Assembly: GCA_016874945.1 (NCBI GenBank)
Contig: VGSO01000162.1
Span: 1-6,757, forward strand
Direction: 5' to 3'
Source: Deltaproteobacteria bacterium
GTDB lineage: Bacteria > Desulfobacterota > Desulfobaccia > Desulfobaccales > 0-14-0-80-60-11
DNA: 6,757 nt
Made by a program: the position numbers and the translations under genes. A model generated the notes under the pieces. The model was given only the letters and a program-made list of their open reading frames with translations, had not been told where the DNA came from and ran no database searches. Below, piece after piece: positions 5,074 to 6,757 of this stretch; position 1 is the stretch's first letter, and each line of letters starts with the position of its first letter.

Positions 5074-5096
5074 TCCCTAATCCCTATTCCCTGCCC
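5074..5096 (-). repeat. TCCCTAA heptamer tract and G-quadruplex motif after adk
   Basis: The plus strand reads TCCCTAA, TCCCTAT, TCCCTGC and then CC. On the minus strand this gives four GGG runs with loops of 2, 4 and 4 nt (5096-5075), a canonical G-quadruplex motif. It would lie in the adk-map mRNA and abuts the TAG at 5096-5098 that closes the displaced adk C-terminal frame. Confidence 0.7.
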
Positions 5097-5209
5097 TAGC
5101 GGCCGCAGGCGCAGCCAACATGCCCGCCGGCGAGAATCCCCACGATCTTGTTAAAGATGTCGTCGATGCCCCCCACCCCGGCGATGGGCCGCACCAACCC
5201 TTTGGCTAG
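5096..5209 (-). pseudogene. adk: Detached C-terminal segment of adk in a shifted frame
   Basis: Directly after the adk stop, the -1 frame encodes 37 residues from 5209 to a TAG at 5096-5098, starting LAKGLVRPIAGVG and continuing GIDDIFNKIVGIL. This matches what normally follows TAPLI in adenylate kinases: a KGL segment, the G-V-G turn that contacts the ATP adenine, and the final amphipathic helix. The intact gene would encode roughly 223-225 residues, normal for the family. Common homologues have about two more residues between TAPLI and KGL, so a 7-nt loss would explain both the frame and the shortfall. The final AGGHVGCACGR is an atypical cysteine-bearing tail. The shift could be genuine, a sequencing or assembly error, or recoding; no slippery heptamer is visible. 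Confidence 0.8.
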
Positions 5210-5766
5210 CCGATGAGGGGCGCGGTGGCGTCATTATAAGTCTTCAGGCGGTTGCGCACCGTGGCTTCATTGTCGTCGTCCCGCTGGTACAGCTCGCCGC
5301 CGCACTTGTCGCACACCCCTTCCTTCTTGGAGGGAGTGAACTTAATGTGGAACATCTGGCCGCAGGCCGCGTTTTTGCAGGTGCGCCGGCCGGTGAGACG
5401 GACTACCAGGGCCTCTTCGTCCACGTCAATGCTCACCACGTGGTCGATCCCGGTTTTAAGGCCCACCAGCACTTTGTCCAGGGCCTCGGCCTGGGGCACG
5501 GTGCGGGGGAAGCCGTCCAGGATGAAGCCTTTCTTGCAGTCCGGCTGCGCCAGGCGGTCCTTGATGATGCCGATGACCACCTCGTCGGGCACCAGTTTGC
5601 CCGCGTCCATGTATTCCTTGGCCTTCTTGCCCATCTCCGTGCCTTCCTTCACCGCGGCCCGGAGAATGTCGCCGGTGGAAATCTGGGGAACCTGGTATTT
5701 GTCAATAAGCTTCTTCGCCTGGGTGCCTTTGCCCGCGCCCGGACCGCCTAACAGGATGAGATTCAT
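5206..5766 (-). CDS. adk: Adenylate kinase, C-terminally truncated by a frameshift
   Basis: Adenylate kinase interconverts ATP + AMP and 2 ADP in the cytoplasm. The 186 residues include the P-loop GGPGAGKGT (7-15), the AMP-binding STGDILRA (30-37), FILDGFPRT (81-89), and the LID domain (about 127-163) of the long zinc-containing type. Probable zinc ligands are Cys130, Cys135, Cys152 and Cys155. The first pair is spaced CKNAAC (X4), not the common CX2C. DDDNEATVRNRLKTYNDATAPLI follows, with the conserved arginines at 171 and 173. The reading frame then stops at TAG (5208-5206), while the expected last 37 residues sit in the -1 frame. As written, the protein lacks the adenine-contacting turn and last helix and may be unstable or inactive. 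The ATG at 5766 has AAGGAGG 5 nt upstream, 19 nt after secY. Confidence 0.93.
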   Translation of the reverse strand: MNLILLGGPGAGKGTQAKKLIDKYQVPQISTGDILRAAVKEGTEMGKKAKEYMDAGKLVPDEVVIGIIKDRLAQPDCKKGFILDGFPRTVPQAEALDKVLVGLKTGIDHVVSIDVDEEALVVRLTGRRTCKNAACGQMFHIKFTPSKKEGVCDKCGGELYQRDDDNEATVRNRLKTYNDATAPLIG

Positions 5767-5785
5767 AGCTTCCTCCTTCTCGAGA

Positions 5786-6757
5786 TCAGCGCCGTACCCG
5801 GCCTAAGCGTTTTTTCATAAAGCCCTCGTAGTGACGGGTGAGGAGATGCGATTCAATCTGACTCATGGTGTCCATGGCCACCCCCACCACGATCAACAGG
5901 GCCGTACCGCCGAAGTAAAAGGGAACATTAAACTTCTGAATCATGATGGAAGGCAGCACACACACTGCGGACACGTACAGCGCGCCCCCCAGGGTGATGC
6001 GGGTCAGTATCCGGTCAATGTACTCCGCGGTGGGTTTCCCCGGCCGCAACCCCGGCACGTAACCGCCCCACTTCTTCAGGTTGTCCGCCACGTCCACCGG
6101 GTTGAAGGTCACCGCGGTGTAGAAATAACAGAAGAAAATAATGAGGCCCACGTAAACCAGGTCATGGAAATAGTTCCCCGGAGACAAGGACTCCGCCACC
6201 CACTTCACCCAGACGTTCTGGGTGAAGCTGCCGATGGTGGCCGGGAACATCAACAGCGACGACGCGAAGATGGGCGGGATCACACCAGAGGTGTTCACTT
6301 TCAAAGGCAGATGCGTGGTCTGGCCCCCATACATGCGCCGGCCCACCACCCTCCTGGCGTATTGCACCTGGATGCGCCGCTGGCCCCGCTCCACAAACAC
6401 GATGAAACCCACCACCACGATCATGAAGACCACCAGGAGGACCATGAGGATGGGCATGATCTCCCCGGTTTTCATCAGCTCGAAAGTCTGGATGATGGCG
6501 GAGGGCAGGCGGGCTACGATGCCCGCGAAAATAATGAGAGAAATGCCGTTGCCGATGCCCCGCTCGGTGATCATCTCGCCCAACCACATGATGAATGCCG
6601 TGCCGGAAGTCAGGGTCAGCACCGTCATCAGCCGGAAGGCCCAACCCGGTTGCAGCACTACCGGCATCTGCCCGCCGCCGCCGGTCATGGTCTCCAGGCC
6701 GATGGCGATGCCCAGTCCCTGGATGGCGCTGATGACCACCGTGCCGTAGCGGATATA
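5786..6757 (-). CDS. secY: Protein translocase subunit SecY (5' end outside window)
   Basis: SecY is the pore-forming subunit of the SecYEG channel in the inner membrane, which exports unfolded proteins with SecA and inserts membrane proteins with ribosomes. The 323 residues visible start at YIRYGTVVISAIQG, inside the third transmembrane region. About 110-115 N-terminal residues, including TM1 and the plug, are missing beyond the window. A GTG at 6739 is internal, not the start. Visible signatures are GIGNGISLIIFAG (68-79), FVERGQRRIQVQYARR (121-136) and NTSGVIPPIFASSLL (155-169). The fifth cytoplasmic loop reads NPVDVADNLKKWGG and then YVPGLRPGKPT; Arg238 there corresponds to E. coli Arg357, needed for SecA function. 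The gene ends with SHLLTRHYEGFMKKRLGRVRR. adk follows after 19 nt with a strong ribosome site, as in spc operons. Confidence 0.97.
   Translation of the reverse strand, partial: YIRYGTVVISAIQGLGIAIGLETMTGGGGQMPVVLQPGWAFRLMTVLTLTSGTAFIMWLGEMITERGIGNGISLIIFAGIVARLPSAIIQTFELMKTGEIMPILMVLLVVFMIVVVGFIVFVERGQRRIQVQYARRVVGRRMYGGQTTHLPLKVNTSGVIPPIFASSLLMFPATIGSFTQNVWVKWVAESLSPGNYFHDLVYVGLIIFFCYFYTAVTFNPVDVADNLKKWGGYVPGLRPGKPTAEYIDRILTRITLGGALYVSAVCVLPSIMIQKFNVPFYFGGTALLIVVGVAMDTMSQIESHLLTRHYEGFMKKRLGRVRR

Noticed and set aside
4957..5096. CRISPR array
   Set aside because: The repeats are 7-nt tandem units without unique spacers, and no cas-like gene is present.
6722..6739. GTG at 6739 as the start of a short secY
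   Set aside because: The frame stays open to the window edge with normal SecY sequence (YIRYGT), so the gene simply continues outside.

Overview
The window is the 3' part of a bacterial ribosomal-protein supercluster (end of spc plus alpha operon), and every recognised gene lies on the minus strand. Read in the direction of transcription, from high to low coordinates, the order is secY (5' end outside the window), adk, map, infA, rpmJ, rpsM, rpsK, rpsD, rpoA and rplQ. Coding DNA is GC-rich and the spacers are AT-rich. The secY-adk-map-infA-rpmJ order, the look of RpoA, and the zinc-ligand forms of S4, L36 and Adk suggest an anaerobic deltaproteobacterial (Desulfobacterota-type) genome. That placement rests on family resemblance alone and I hold it with moderate confidence.

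Layout. 3-92: possible C-terminal scrap of an unrecognised plus-strand gene, convergent with the cluster. 93-545: AT-rich non-coding DNA with a good minus-strand intrinsic terminator at 361-397, the likely end of the alpha operon. 546-3754: rplQ, rpoA, rpsD, rpsK, rpsM and rpmJ, mostly tightly packed or overlapping. The exception is a 249-nt spacer between rpsD and rpoA that carries several hairpins and a terminator-like stem. 3755-3881: a 127-nt spacer before rpmJ whose sequence can fold into a nested RNA structure, a candidate autoregulatory leader. 3882-4955: infA and map, separated by an AT-rich spacer with a REP-like hairpin. 4956-5766: adk and the adk-map spacer. 5786-6757: partial secY.

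Together the genes supply protein export (SecY), adenylate balance (Adk), removal of initiator methionine (Map), translation initiation (IF-1), the small-subunit proteins S13, S11 and S4, the large-subunit proteins L36 and L17, and the RNA polymerase alpha subunit.

I see no new multi-gene system; the gene content is core housekeeping. The unusual signals are in the detail. adk is interrupted by an apparent frameshift that detaches its conserved C-terminal segment. Several spacers carry degenerate 7-nt tandem repeats. Two of these tracts are canonical G-quadruplex motifs on opposite strands around the adk-map junction, and one of them runs up to the map start codon and leaves no Shine-Dalgarno. 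rpsM and rpsD both start with TTG. Two spacers contain RNA-structure candidates.
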